From NCBI GenBank assembly GCA_964017125.1, contig OZ024904.1, positions 4,872,454 to 4,936,453 of the forward strand: DNA of 64,000 bases. Reading direction: 5' to 3'. The notes under the pieces are model-generated. The model was not told the DNA's origin and did not search any database. It saw only the letters and a program-made list of their open reading frames with translations. The stretch comes from Flabesymbios commensalis. Lineage: Eukaryota > Annelida > Polychaeta > Terebellida > Flabelligeridae. The position numbers were made by a program, and so were the translations under genes. Shown piece by piece: positions 1 through 11,289 of this stretch (position 1 is its first letter; each line of letters starts with the position of its first letter).

Positions 1-359
1 ATATCGGATACAGGATTCCACACATATCTATTTGTCATTGTTTGTTATATCTTGTCGAGATAAATGAGGAATTTATATTGTTTATCGTATCTATCGTGTT
101 CTTTTTGTTTTCTATGGCACATCTTTGAGCTTTGTGAGAAGTTATCTTCTTTTTAACAGACGGTCTAATGTTTCGTCCTAACAGTAGGTGATATGAAGAC
201 AAAACACGGATTGTCTTTAATATCACTGTAGATTGGTGACAATCTCTGGAATGTTGGTAAAAGTAACAAACATCATCGTGTTTGCGTCAGGTCGGCGTCA
301 TATTCTTTCGGATTGGTATTAAATTATATTCTTGGTCCAGAGTGTCAATGACACAGAAC

Positions 360-834
360 CTCATCCTCAGGCACAAGTTCTTTTAAACAAAAAAAAACAA
401 AATAGAAATCGGCTAAGAATCGAGTGAGGAGAAGCATTTATTGTGAATGGTCCTAATTAGGTCTCAATTGGGGCATAAGTTATTTACGAGGTAAAAATTT
501 TAAAATCCGTGAGGAAGTTGCAAAAACATGAGCTCTTTCACACAAACCAAAAACAATTGAAATCGGCTAAGAATTGAGGGAGGAGAAGCATTTGCTGTGA
601 ATTGTGAACAGAATGTTCTAATTAGGTCATAAGTTTATCAATAATTAAAATTTCTGATATCCGTGACGAAGTTCTATGCACTGGCACGAGCTCTTTCAAG
701 CAAACCGACACAATTGAAATCGGCCAAGAATTGAGGAAGAAAATGCATTTCTTGTGAATGGTGGACAGACGACGGCCGACAGACGACACACGATGGCATA
801 AGCTCATTCTATGCCTGAAGGCCGGATGTGCTAA
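360..834 (+). mobile_element. Helitron-like element of a second family
   Basis: Three direct units start near 405, 559 and 716 (period about 155 bp), each containing AAATCGGCTAAGAATTGAG. They are followed by a GACAGACGACGG-type tract and a 3' end GATGGCATAAGCTC...GTGCTAA. The 3' hairpin is degenerate. The same order of parts (units of about 155 bp, ACGG tract, AGCTCA hairpin, CTAA) is the known molluscan pearl/Helitron-N layout. Confidence 0.65.
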
Positions 835-1256
835 AAATACATGTACATTTATCAGTATTTGTATTGATTAAAAAACTATAAAATGAAGTAAATTACCTTT
901 TGTATTTTTCTGCTACTACAACCTAGACTGAGAATATCTATCATTCGCTTGTCTTACAACAGGCGGTTTATACCGCTGAGGTCGATGAGGTCAATATATC
1001 GAATTATTCAAGCCTGGATATCCAGTCTTTGTTTGATCAAGGTGCCGAGTGATTTAAGTATTCTTATTCTGCACTAAAGTATCTTCATGAATGCAACATC
1101 GGTCTTTGTTTTGCTGTGAGATAAGTGAAGTGCTGAACTGCCAATAACACATTCCTCAAACCTGAATGTTAAATGTTGGTCTTTAAGGTATCAGCATTTG
1201 TCGTTATGTCTAAACACTGGCTATTGTCACTGCTACTTTTTTGTGAACAGCGGTGA

Positions 1257-1505
1257 TCACATTCATACGTCAAAATCTGACGTTTACAGACGTCAGAATG
1301 TGACGTCAGTAAACGTCAGATTCTGACGTATAAGACGGTCCCCGCGCTGAAAGAATTAAAATATTTGTAATGGCCGTAGACCCATAACATAGGTATTGAC
1401 TATTGAAATAAATCGGGAGGAGCTAACTTAGACATTTATGATGATATAAAATTAAAATTAACCCTTTGGTCTCCATGTTTTTTTACAAAAATAACTCTAG
1501 CTAGT
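1257..1505. mobile_element. PBM1 palindromic MITE (right part)
   Basis: PBM1 is defined here as a palindromic element of about 400 bp. Outer ends read TTAA-CCCTTAAAGCGCTGAAA, arms contain AACATAGGTATTCAAATGA, and the middle holds inverted GACGTCAGAWTCTGACGTC blocks. TTAA flanks and CCCTT ends are piggyBac-type. This copy has the core and right arm, with an extra TGACGTCA near 1,301. Confidence 0.7.
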
Positions 1506-1909
1506 GTAGTTTAATCAGCATTTGAGTTTGTCTATTGATTTATGTCCGACTATTGTTTTATAAGAGAGTTACGGGAGGTCTTGTCTTATCAGGTCACATT
1601 CTCCACACCTGGATCACATCGCGTCAGTCTTTCTGTAGGGCCGGCCATCTAATACCAGGTTGGGGGGGGGGGCAAGTTTTTTTTCTCAAAAAAATAAATT
1701 GTTCACAAAATAAGCCCCCAAAAATAGCTCGCTCTATAAGTATGAGAAAAATTTATAGAGTGTTGACAGCCAGAAGATCTATCCAAATCTGCCGGAAACT
1801 GCCAAAGAAAGAAGGATTAAACATGTCCTGGAAAAAACGTTCTTCACGAAAAAATGGTTTGTTCTTAATCAAGGAGAAAAAATTTGTGTTGAAAGGAAAA
1901 AACAAAGTG

Positions 1910-2148
1910 TGAGCCCTCACGATGCATTAAAGCATCATTTTACATTCCTGAAAACAGTTTTAATTTTCCTAAAACAAAGGGTTTTAATACGAAAATTTCC
2001 ATCAAAATGGTTTACCAATACATGGTGATTTTTTATAATTTTTCACCAACTCTTTAGCATCTTCATCCACTACAAGTCGAGAATTGCGACAGCAATTCGC
2101 GGCTTGTGGTGGATGAAGATGACTATCGTAAACTCAGGCTTGACAGGA
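1910..2148. mobile_element. PBM2 TTAA-type MITE
   Basis: PBM2 is defined here: one end reads CCTCACGATGCATTAAAGCA, followed by about 130 bp, then a strong hairpin (CTACAAGTCGAGAATTGC / GCAATTCGCGGCTTGT) and a GGCTTGACAGG end beside TTAA. The copy at 23,088 shows both TTAA flanks. No coding capacity. Confidence 0.6.
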
Positions 2149-2152
2149 TTAA

Positions 2153-2356
2153 ACAATAAAGCGCTGAAATATCTTTATATTAACCAAGATAACAAAGGGG
2201 TTCTTTCAATTTGAAATCATAAATGTCTTAGTTGGCTCTTTCCGCTTCACTTGTATGTTATGGGTCTACAGCCATTGTAAATATTTTACTCTTCCAGTTC
2301 GGGGATCGACTTTAGACGTCAGAATCTGACGTCTATAGTCGATCCCCCGTACTAAG
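2153..2356. mobile_element. PBM1 MITE (left part)
   Basis: Left arm from AAGCGCTGAAATAT through TGTCTTAGTTGGCTC to the GACGTCAGAATCTGACGTC core. It directly abuts PBM2. Confidence 0.65.
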
Positions 2357-2747
2357 GGGGTTGAGTATCTCATTATTAACACCTGGATAATAACTTGAAA
2401 AGTAAGCAGTTACTTGTTGTTCAGGCCTGGATATTATCTTAAGTGTTTCCCCATCGTCAAATAACGTGATGGTGCAATAACTGGTTCAAAGACTACACCA
2501 ATCGATACAGGACAATAAATAATGTCAATTCAAATAGACTGCTTTGTCATCGTGGGGCAATATCTAATGCTATGGCAAAGTACCTTTTCAGCATAATACA
2601 GAGCCTAGTATTTCATTCCTAGATCATCATTGCATCATAATGGTGCAATAATAACCAGTTCAAAGACAGGAATCAATAAAAGAGGATCCATGCATATGCG
2701 GCGGAAAGTTAACAATTTAACGCTAAATGATTTTTGTTAAAACCATG

Positions 2748-2835
2748 AGACTAAAATATAAATATGAGTAATTTTTAACCATCTAGAGTTGTGGGTCTCG
2801 GTCGCGCTAGCGAGACACAACTTCATTTTCAACCT
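2748..2835. repeat. PBM3 hairpin repeat
   Basis: PBM3 is defined here: a stem close to ACTTGAAGTTGTGTCTCGC / GCGACCCACAACTTCAAGT, usually next to AATTACTCATATGTGTTTAA. In this copy the loop is CGCTAGCG. Confidence 0.55.
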
Positions 2836-2885
2836 AACTTGGCGCTCCAATGGTCATATTTGCAAGCCATCCTCTGCTTCTCGAC

Positions 2886-3392
2886 TTTCTGACTTCACAC
2901 GTCAGCCTTTGACGTCTAAGGTATATATATGAATATTGCTTTACGTCGCTTTCTGCACAATCATGGCACTATCGCGACAGAAGGAAGTCTGAAGCCGGGA
3001 CTATGCCCTACTCTTATTTCGAATGACTTCAAGGGTTCTTTATAGTGTACAGTACCATAGGCAGCACTGTACCCTCCATGCCTTTGAATAGTTTGAAGCA
3101 CTGTATATGCACAGCCACGATGACAAATATCCGTCCCGACCGGGATTCGAACCTGGTACCCCCAGGCTACAAGCCCCAGACGATACGAATGAGCCATCGG
3201 GGCTGGCCGTGACGTCTAAAGTCGATCCCCGCACTGAAAGAATAGTTCTAAGGGCATTACTAAGACACATAACTTTTTAGGTATTCAAGTGACGCAGAAA
3301 GAGTTAACTAAGACATTTATGATGATTGCAAATTGACAAACCCTTTGGTTTCCATGGTTTATATAAAAATATTTCAGAGGTTGAAGGATCAA
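2886..3392. mobile_element. PBM1 MITE interrupted by a SINE
   Basis: Core fragment at 2,886-2,919 and right arm from 3,211, split by the tRNA-derived SINE at 2,920-3,210. Confidence 0.65.
2920..3210 (-). mobile_element. tRNA-derived SINE, family B
   Basis: On the minus strand the head reads like a tRNA: A-box GATGGCTCATTCG, B-box GGTTCGAATCCCG. A body of about 200 bp follows, with the tail CGTAAAGCAATATTCATATAT. GACGTCTAA flanks both sides (2,911-2,919 and 3,211-3,219) as a target duplication. The anticodon arm is irregular, so it is not a functional tRNA. Confidence 0.75.
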
Positions 3393-3394
3393 CG

Positions 3395-3475
3395 TTGGGC
3401 GAATGTTGATTTAATGCTGGGCTAACGTCTGCGACATTGGCCCACCATTGAACCAACACAGGTTGGACGTGTCTC
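3395..3475. repeat. PAL palindromic repeat
   Basis: PAL is defined here: about 110 bp, ends CCCAGCAAACACGAGGC, inner arms CCAATGTTGG, loop GGCCAGCGTCGCAGACGGT or its complement. This copy is diverged, with loop AACGTCTGCGACATTGG. Confidence 0.55.
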
Positions 3476-3768
3476 GTGTGCTGACAACGTCTTCATTCCT
3501 TGATACATTTCTATCCACGCTATCTATTATTTTTAAATTAGCAAAACATTTCCCCTTCCTCTCTTCTGGCAGGTTTGAGTGCAACGTCTTCATTTCCAGT
3601 AACTCAAGCCGTGATTCTACTTATAGACACTCAGAAGAAAAGGCGAATCGGGAAACTGTGGGGTTACTTTACCAGACAGCTGTTGTACGACTGACACAGG
3701 GAAATGTTGGATGGGCTGTGATACCTGGAAATGACTAGTTTTTATTCCCCAACTTAACCTTTTACTTG

Positions 3769-3809
3769 GGTTATTTTAGGTTATTTTAGGTTATTTTAGG
3801 TTATTTTAG
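3769..3809. repeat. Short tandem repeat, 10-bp unit
   Basis: Four copies of GGTTATTTTA in direct order. Confidence 0.9.
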
Positions 3810-4198
3810 TCGTAATCTGAATCGTAATCCGGATAATTCCCGAAATTTAATGGATTGTTCCTCGGCTCGAGACACACCTCTGCCAATCCGTTCATTACTT
3901 TGTAGGTAATCCTGCTGACAGACAGACGGACAGACATTTTTATTTAGCTTAAGGGGTGAATTGCCATAGAAATTCCCACCTTAAGTTGAATGAAAATTAC
4001 TTGGTTTATGAAATATCTCAAATTAAAATGTGCTTGGATGAGATGATACACGATTATTAATGGCATGAGTTTGATGTATCGGGTTCGGGTTGTATGTTGC
4101 GTCGTAAACCAAACTGCTCCAAACTGCTCAAATGTATGGAATGTGCAGTTCTGACTCCACTGTGATCATTCTGCCGTCGTGCAAAGTAACAGGATATT

Positions 4199-4700
4199 AA
4201 CCCTTACAGTGCTGAAATATTAGTATGTAAACCATAGAGACCAAAGGGTGTTTTAAATTTTATTGAAATCATCATAAATGCCTAAGTTAGGGATGTTGCA
4301 AAGTTAAAAAAATTCCAAACATCAAATAACATTTATATAAAGCTCACCCCACCCACACACCCCCTATCCAATTTTTTTTGGGGGGGGAAACCAACAATCA
4401 TCAAATACTTTCATTTTTTTATAATTTTCCAATTTTCTATCCAAAATGGCCCCTGTTTGCATTTTTTTTAACTTTGCAACATCCCTTAGTTCTTTACGCT
4501 TCATTTGAATACCTATGTTATGGGTCTACGACCATTATAAATATTCAACTCTTTCAGTGCGGGGTTTATAAGGTTTAAATGTGTTCAGCACGGGGAACGA
4601 TTTTAGACGTCAGAATCTGACGTCTATAGACATCAGATTCTGACGTCTATAGACGTCAGATTCTGACGTCTAAAGTCGATCCCCGCACTGAGATTACGAT
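4199..4700. mobile_element. PBM1 MITE with a nested MITE
   Basis: It begins TTAACCCTTACAGTGCTGAA and ends in a core with three GACGTCAGAWTCTGACGTC-type blocks. It is interrupted at 4,290-4,485. Confidence 0.75.
4290..4485. mobile_element. Harbinger/Tourist-like MITE nested in PBM1
   Basis: 196 bp with inverted ends GGGATGTTGCAAAGTTAAAA, flanked by TTA on both sides (4,287-4,289 and 4,486-4,488). TWA target duplications and GGG..GTT ends are typical of PIF/Harbinger MITEs. Confidence 0.7.
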
Positions 4701-4892
4701 ATTACCACACGGTGCAGAAAGTGATGTAAAATCGCAGTTTGATTCAGGATGTTTAGATCGACCTAGACCTATTTGTTTTTGTGCCACCTGCCAGTTTGTC
4801 AGCGTGTGGCAGCTATATATGTTACATGTAGGTAGGTCTGGCTATATATCAGGTTATATCGAGGACAAAAGGGCAGAGCCAGGAAATATATG

Positions 4893-4960
4893 TACTTTCT
4901 CCCATTTCAATTAGAAAAGTTAGGAGCATCCTAATTTTTCTAATAGAAATGGGAGAAAGT
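4893..4960. repeat. Hairpin repeat
   Basis: Inverted ACTTTCTCCCATTTC / GAAATGGGAGAAAGT arms around AAAAGTTAGGA/TCCTAATTTTT. Diverged relatives lie near 9,600-9,810 and 6,420-6,560. Confidence 0.6.
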
Positions 4961-5282
4961 CAAAATAATCCTAATTTTTTTACTTTTAGTCGGATGGTTC
5001 CCAGGATTTTGGGACTGCAAATAATCCTAAATTCGAAATGTAGCCCCTCTGATTTTAAACGTTAATACAAATAAAAGCAAAACGAAAGTAGCTTAAAAAA
5101 ACCACCCTTCATCTCTGATGTCTATCGCCGTAAAATACGAAACATGGATTTTTTTTTAAATATGTAGCTCTAATGTAAGTTAGATGAGAAAGACCCAACA
5201 GCTACAGGTACAGGTAGCCACGGTGGTTAAAACAGATTTCAGCCACAGATTGATCCCATACAAAATCGTGGGACTTGTCCTC

Positions 5283-5540
5283 AAATGAAATTAAATGAAT
5301 CGGGCTTCAGGCCACCTTTGTGCACATATAGGCTAAACTGGGCCAGGAGAACCTCCTGAGGCTGGTGAGATGATTGAGATGACACTGTCCTCCAGACACA
5401 GGATTCGAAATTCGAAGGCCGAGCACGCTACTTCTCGGTCATGGAGGCTCCCCACAATACTGACTTTCACACGTGGATGGGGAAGAAACATTTTTGTTTC
5501 TGTCAAACCGCCGAGACCGGGAACCGAACCCCGAACTCTG
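5283..5540 (-). mobile_element. SINE family A (two tRNA-like heads, ATTC-type tail)
   Basis: On the minus strand: first head ending near GGGTTCGGTTCCC, a linker with CCCCATCCAC, a second head GCCTCCATGACCGAGAAGTAGCGTGCTCGG split at 20 bases as GCCTCCATGACCGAGAAGTA plus GCGTGCTCGG, a body with AGCCTATATGTGCAC, and a short ATTC-like tail. The first head is 5'-truncated. Confidence 0.65.
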
Positions 5541-5584
5541 TCGTGATGTCCTCAAATAATCAGGTCGAAAATAGCTCTTTTAGA

Positions 5585-5800
5585 ATCAGTAACATTTCAG
5601 CTACGAGATCGTATGTTAAGCTCATTTGCCGCACAGTAATAAAAAAGTTATTGAGATTTTTCGGACCTTGGGGGTCGAGATCGCTCTCAGTCACCGCCAT
5701 GTTAAAAAAAGCTGATTTTTTTCGAGTAAAATGAGTACAGAAATCCACGACCTCTGAGGGATCGTCACGGCCACCACACAAGCATCCACGCTATAAAATT
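5585..5800. repeat. Dispersed repeat, copy 1 of 3
   Basis: Shares TCGAGATCGCTCTCAGTCACC and AGCTCATTTGCCGCA-type motifs with 11,290-11,480 and, inverted, 23,620-23,820. Type unknown. Confidence 0.6.
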
Positions 5801-5855
5801 TTCTGACGAATTATCCCACACACCGCGACTTTATCCAAAAATAAATCTAAACCAG

Positions 5856-5972
5856 CTCCCAGCAAACGCGAGACATTAAACTAATGTTGTTTTAATGTTG
5901 GGCCACCGGCTACGACGCTAGCCCAACATTAAAACAACATTGGGGCAGCATTTCGTGCTTGCCAGCGGGGTT
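5856..5972. repeat. PAL palindromic repeat, complete
   Basis: Full copy. The ends are CCCAGCAAACGCGAGAC and the complementary end; inner arms AATGTTGTTTTAATGTTGGG pair with the inverted copy; loop CCACCGGCTACGACGCTAG. Confidence 0.75.
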
Positions 5973-6304
5973 CACAGACGTATCAAATCTGAGGAGCTAT
6001 TTATTGATCTCTGACGTCATCCATCATGGCCGCCTATGATCACATGACCCAGTGAGCGACGATGGAAACCAGAAATAGCTGATTTTATTTTTCAGATGTC
6101 CCGAAATAGTATCCTTGCCCCCATACATCACACTGTGTCATCTTGATCGCTGACGGCGGGGGGGGGGGGGGGGCTGAGGCAGAATGTCAGAAAAAGGGGG
6201 TACAGATTAGGTTCGTCTCAATTTTTTTAATTATTCCAGAAATTGAATCAAAATATGTTGCATAAATAAACATTGATGTTTCAAGTAATGTCTCTAATAA
6301 TATA

Positions 6305-6356
6305 GGCACACGACGTTGTTGCGACGTTAAATCAACAACGCAACAATGTCGTGTGC
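6305..6356. repeat. Small perfect-type palindrome
   Basis: Inverted GCACACGACGTTGTTGCG / GCAACAATGTCGTGTGC arms around GTTAAATC. Resembles a short PAL relative. Confidence 0.6.
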
Positions 6357-6598
6357 CCAGTGGGACGTGTTATTAACTTTCTCTTACTTTCATTTATTTA
6401 AAGACTGGTCTTAAATGTTCTAAAGGAAATTAGAGTATTACCTTTTCTACCGGAAGACCGGTAAAGTTAAGATAAGGTAAATCGCGAGGTTTTCAAAGGC
6501 CTGGACGGAAAAAAATCCTACTAAAAATCTTTATCTTAATTTCTATAATTTCCAATAGAAAAAGAAAGACCATGGGCCCATCCACTAAAATGACTAAC

Positions 6599-6630
6599 CT
6601 TAGCCCTTAAAGCGCTGAATATACTTTATA
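6599..6630. mobile_element. PBM1 MITE, left stub cut off by the Helitron-like insertion
   Basis: CTTAGCCCTTAAAGCGCTGA then ATATACTTTATA, continued at 9,101. Confidence 0.65.
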
Positions 6631-9100
6631 TACAAGACTACATAAGTCCAGGAGCTCCCGCTCCGAATTAGAATTTGATTTAAGCAATTTTGTATAGGGT
6701 TATTAATGTAGTCCTAGTCTAGGTCAAAAATCAAGACGCAAGACAACTAGGTCTAAGAAGCCCAGTCTAAGAGTAAGATAAGAACCAGACAGTCTGTCAG
6801 AGATTGCAAACCTCCATTGAAATTAATGATCCTAATCAGTATCCCAGTAATGGTCTACCTATCTGGCATGGTTTACCCGATATCAGGCCAATCGAGTTAA
6901 CTAATAGCTGATTTACGGTCATTTTGAATTCGATATAAATTAGTTAAAAACTTAGGGTGCATTCTCCCCCGAAACCTCAAATTTTGTTTTATAGTAATGG
7001 ACTAACATCTAACACAGTTTGCAAAATATTGGGCATGTGAAAGTAAATAATGGCCGATAGGGGGCCATTTTGAATTTGATCGAGTCAGAATTTTTCCAGA
7101 TGCATCCTCAGCTGAAATCTCACATTTCATTCTATAGTAATCGTCTAGCTATCTAGCATGGTTTACCAAATATCGGCCATGTGAAAGTGAATAATGGCCT
7201 AAAGGCGGCCATTTTGAATTTGATCAAGTCAAAATTTTCCAAGATGCATCCTCAGGTGAAATCTCACATTTCATTCTATAGTAATGGTCTAGCCATCTAG
7301 CACGGTTTACCAATTATCGCCCATGTGAAAGTGAATAATGGCCGATAGGAGGCCATTTTGAATTTGATCAAGTCAAAATTTTTCAAGATGCATCCTCTCC
7401 TGAAATCTCACATTTTGTTTTATAGTAATGGTCTAGCCATCTAGTACGGTTACTAAAAACCGGCTATGTGAAAGTGAATAATGGCCGATAGGCGGCCATT
7501 TTGAATTTGATCGAGTCAATTTTTTTCAGGATGCATCCTCTCTTGCAATCTCACATTTTGTTTTATAGTAATGGTCCAGCTATCTAACACGGTTTACCAA
7601 ATATCAGCAATGTGCAAGTAAATAGTGGCCGATAGGCGGCCATTTTGAATTCGATTGAGTCGAAAGTTTTTAAAAGGCATCCTCTCTCGAAACGTCACAT
7701 TTTGTTTTATAGTAATGGTCTAGCTATCTAGCACGTTTACCTGATATCAGGCCTATCGAGGTAAATAATGCTGATTGTCGGCCATTTTGAATTCGTAAGG
7801 TTAAAATTTTCAGGGTGCATCCTCCCCCGAAAACTCACACTTTGTTTTATAGTAATCAGGTAATGGTCTAGCCATCTAGCACGGTTTACCAAATATCAGC
7901 CATGTGAAAATGAATAATGGCCGAAAAGGCGGCCATTTTAAATTTGATCAAGTCAATTTTTTTCAAGATGCATCCTCATCTGAAATCTCACATTTCGTTT
8001 CACAGTAATGGTCTAGCCATCTAGCACGGTTGACCAAATAACGGCCATGTGAAAGTGAATAATGGCCGATAAGCGGCCATTTTGAACTTTGACAAAATGA
8101 TTTTTTTTTCAAAATACATCCTCTCCTGAAGCCTTACAATTTGTTTTATAGTAATGGTGTAGATATCTTGAGCGGTTTTCATGATATTCCACAATATCAG
8201 GCCTGTCGAGGTGAATAATGGCTGATAGGCGGCCATTTTGAATTTGATCAACTTCGAATTTTCCAGGATGCATCCTCTCCTGAAACCTTACAATTTATTT
8301 GATATTAATGGTGTAGCTATCTTGAGCGGTTTTCATGATATTCCGCAATATCAGGCCTGTCGAGGTGAATAATGGCCGATAGGCGGCCATTTTTAATTTT
8401 ATCGACTTGAAATTTTTTAAGATGCATCCTCTCCTGAAACCTCACAATTGTTTTATAGTAATGGTGTAGCTATCTTGAGCGGTTTTCATGATATTCCGCA
8501 AAATCTTTCAGTCGGATTTACCGCTGTTATAAATTAGGTCAAAGTGCTGGGTCAACTTCAAGGTCAAGGTCCAAAAACCTGAAAAGGCACAACTAGGGAC
8601 CTTAGAGAACATGTATGTGCAATATGACTGTCATCGGCCCAGTACTTTTCGAGATCTGCTCCGGAAACGAAGTGCGCGTCAAAACGTCTATTTATAGGTC
8701 ATAGTTCTGAACCAGAAGTAGGTCAAAGTTCAAATACCCCAAAAGGCACAACTAGACCCCCTAGGGTTGTTGTGTGTAAAATTTGAAGACAATCGGACAA
8801 GTACTTTCAGAGATATGCTCCGGAAACAAATTGTTTACGGACGGCCCAACGGCCCAACGGCCCAACGGCCCAACGGCCCAACGCCGTCACATCATCATTT
8901 TCTCCTCTGCAACCTTGCGCATTGAATTCAGATTAAAAATATTTTAACCCGTCCATTAGCCACCTGGAAGTAACCCACATACCAAAAATTGTTATCCTAG
9001 CTTATTTTCTCACAAAGTTATAGGCAAAAGAAGAGGCCAAAAAAAAACGGAGGTAGAATCCATAGCTCCCTTCGCTCACCTACGGTGACGGCGGGAGCTA
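6631..9100 (+). mobile_element. Helitron-like (pearl/Helentron-type) non-autonomous element, copy 1
   Basis: 2,470 bp. The 5' end has AGCTCCCG about 20 bp in, and the 3' end is an inverted-repeat hairpin (TAGCTCCC ... CACC/GGTG ... GGGAGCTA) followed by A. The core holds about 11 units of 141-151 bp marked by GGCCATTTTGAATT. An 8-bp tract CGGCCCAA is repeated about five to six times at 8,838-8,883. It lies inside a PBM1 palindrome (left part 6,599-6,630, right part 9,101-9,440), which fixes both borders. The sequence is closely similar to copy 2. No coding capacity was seen. Confidence 0.78.
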
Positions 9101-9440
9101 AAAACATGGATACCAAAGGGTTTTAATCAATTCGAAATCATCATAAATGTCTTAGTTAGCTCTTTCTGATTCATTTGAATACCTATGTTATCTTTATCTG
9201 TATGTTATGTGGCAGTACGCACTATTGTGTACGCACTATCGACTTCAGTCGTCAGAATCTGACGTCTACAGACGTCAGATTCTGACTAGATTTTGACGAC
9301 TAAAGTCGTTCACCGCACTGTAAGAGTCAACCTATTTATACTGACCGTAGACCCATAACATAGGTATTCAAGACATTTATGATGATTTCAAATTAAAGAA
9401 AACCTTTTCGGTCCCATCGATTATCTGAAATTAATGTAAG
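9101..9440. mobile_element. PBM1 MITE, continuation after the Helitron-like insertion
   Basis: Resumes at AAAACATGGATACCAAAGGG and carries both arms and a core with GTCAGAATCTGACGTC. Confidence 0.7.
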
Positions 9441-9810
9441 AGTTAAAGCGCTAAATTATATGATTTAAATCATTAATCTTCACCCAGGTGAAAATTACTC
9501 ATATGTGTTTAATTTGAGATTCAACATTTACAAATCTCTATGTTTAAGGACTCATTTTATTTCCACTAACCTGCAAATAAAACGAATTTTTAACGTTTTA
9601 GCAGTGAAAGTAAACTTTCTGTCACTTCCATTACAAAAGTTAAGATAATCTTAAAAGCTAAGATGATCTTAAAATTTACGCTGATCTTAAAAGTTAAGAT
9701 GATCTGAACATTCTGTTAGATATGTAAGAAAGTAAAAATGACCAAAATTTCAAAAAATTAATGCGACGGTTTTTTTGGGCTTCGTTTTTCTAATGGAATG
9801 AGAGAAAGTT
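9430..9810. repeat. PBM3 relative followed by hairpin repeat
   Basis: 9,430-9,610 has AAAGCGCTAAATT and AAAATTACTCATATGTGTTT like other PBM3 copies but lacks most of the hairpin. 9,601-9,810 has AACTTTCTGTCACTTCCATT with inverted partner and repeated AAGATGATCTTAAAA units. Confidence 0.45.
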
Positions 9811-9857
9811 GAAGACAAGATCACATCTTAACACTTTAACCAACCGAGTAATTTAAC

Positions 9858-9935
9858 TGAAATTTTCACCTATTCGAAGTTGTGTCTCACCGAGGCGATT
9901 CACAACTTCAAGTGGGTGACAATTATTGAGATTTG
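9858..9935. repeat. PBM3 hairpin repeat
   Basis: CGAAGTTGTGTCTC / ACAACTTCAAGTGG stem with loop ACCGAGGCGA. Confidence 0.55.
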
Positions 9936-9954
9936 ACAAAATGGGGGTTATCTA

Positions 9955-10155
9955 TTTTAAAATCTTGGGGACCGACTGTATACGTCAGATTCAGACGTAT
10001 AAAGACGGTCTTCGCACTGAAAGAATTAAAAATATACATAGGTATTCAAATGAAGCGAAAACAGCTAACCAAGACATTTACGATGCTTTCAAATTAAAAA
10101 AACCTGTGTCTCCATGGTTTATACAAAAAATATTTAAACGTTGCAAGGGTTAAAG
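9955..10155. mobile_element. PBM1 MITE (right part)
   Basis: Core ACGTCAGATTCAGACGT and right arm to ACGTTGCAAGGGTTAA. Confidence 0.65.
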
Positions 10156-10730
10156 GGTTATATTGTAGAGGGCTGGGCTCCTGACCTTGGGTCAACACTT
10201 GACCACACAGTATCTTATGATCCCTGGTCCGATCATGTGTCAATCTATGCTCCCTGCCAAAAACAACACCATTCTGGGATCTAGTTATCCCACGATTGGC
10301 AAAGAGCAGGCTACGATGTAGGCCATGGGCATACACCAAGGTCATATAGCAGGGTCATAGAACATGGCCAGTTTGCTTAGCCTATATATCTGTATAGCTT
10401 GGGCATTATTTATTATGTTCAGTTCGCGTGAAACAGGTATTAAAATAGGATATCGATATTTTTCAAATGTTTAAAAAAAATAGCTAGGTAATTTATATAT
10501 TCTATATCTTCTATATTCAACCTATTCGAGATGAATAGGCAATTTTGTCGATTGAGTATGGTCAATCGAAATCTTTAAGACTATAAGGGGTGAAGGGTGT
10601 TAGGTTTAGCATCTATACAGTCATTGAATGCTCCCTCGGTAACTATCCTGTGTCAATCTATGCTCCCTGCCAATAACAATATCATCCCAGTTTCCTGTTT
10701 CTCACCCATGACTTGGACCTTGCAAGCAAG
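10156..10730. other. No gene; short direct duplication
   Basis: A stretch of about 40 bp (TGTCAATCTATGCTCCCTGC) occurs at about 10,233 and again near 10,650. Nothing else recognised. Confidence 0.5.
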
Positions 10731-10734
10731 TGAT

Positions 10735-10895
10735 GTCGATCCAATGCTGGATAAATGTTGGGCCAGAGTCTACGAAGTTTGGCCAACATCAACCCAGCAT
10801 TGGGTCAACTTCCGTGTTTTTCACCCAATGCTGGTTGAATGTTGGCCCAACGTCTACAACGCTTGCCAACATTAAACCAACACTGTTACATGGGT
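10735..10895. repeat. Two PAL repeats in tandem
   Basis: Two adjacent palindromes, loops CAGAGTCTACGAAGTTTGG and CAACGTCTACAACGCTTG. Confidence 0.7.
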
Positions 10896-11289
10896 GTAGG
10901 TATGTGTTTACTGGAGAGAAGTACTGACCTTTTAAAGTTCAAGGTGAGCGGTGTTTACAAAGCCTCTGCCAGTTTCTCACAAACATGGCGGATAACAAGC
11001 CCCACCTAGTGGAAAAACTGACCACTAAACTATCCCATGAACATGGTTACCCAGATGAAGCAAACTCAAATGCACTTCACTCCTACAAGGGAATAATTAA
11101 TTCACTGCAAAAAGTTGTGTAGCAAGTGTGTAGCAAATGTGTTACTGTAGCAAATGTGTAGTCGCGCATTAGCCCCAAATGCCTGATACAGTTTCAAGTT
11201 CTGTTTAAGCCTGACTGGCTGGAACAGAGCTTGAAACTGTAGATTGCGCATCACTCAAAACGTTGGATTTCTTTTGGACGTGAATCTGA

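Noticed and set aside
1535-1912. 125-codon frame on the plus strand
   Set aside because: Runs through a G-run and low-complexity K/R-rich sequence with no recognisable domain.
3130-3208. Possible tRNA gene on the minus strand
   Set aside because: Irregular anticodon arm, target duplications and SINE tail show it is a SINE head.
6900-8500. Regular repeats considered as a CRISPR array
   Set aside because: Units are 140-151 bp head to tail without spacers, in a eukaryotic setting; it is a transposon core array.
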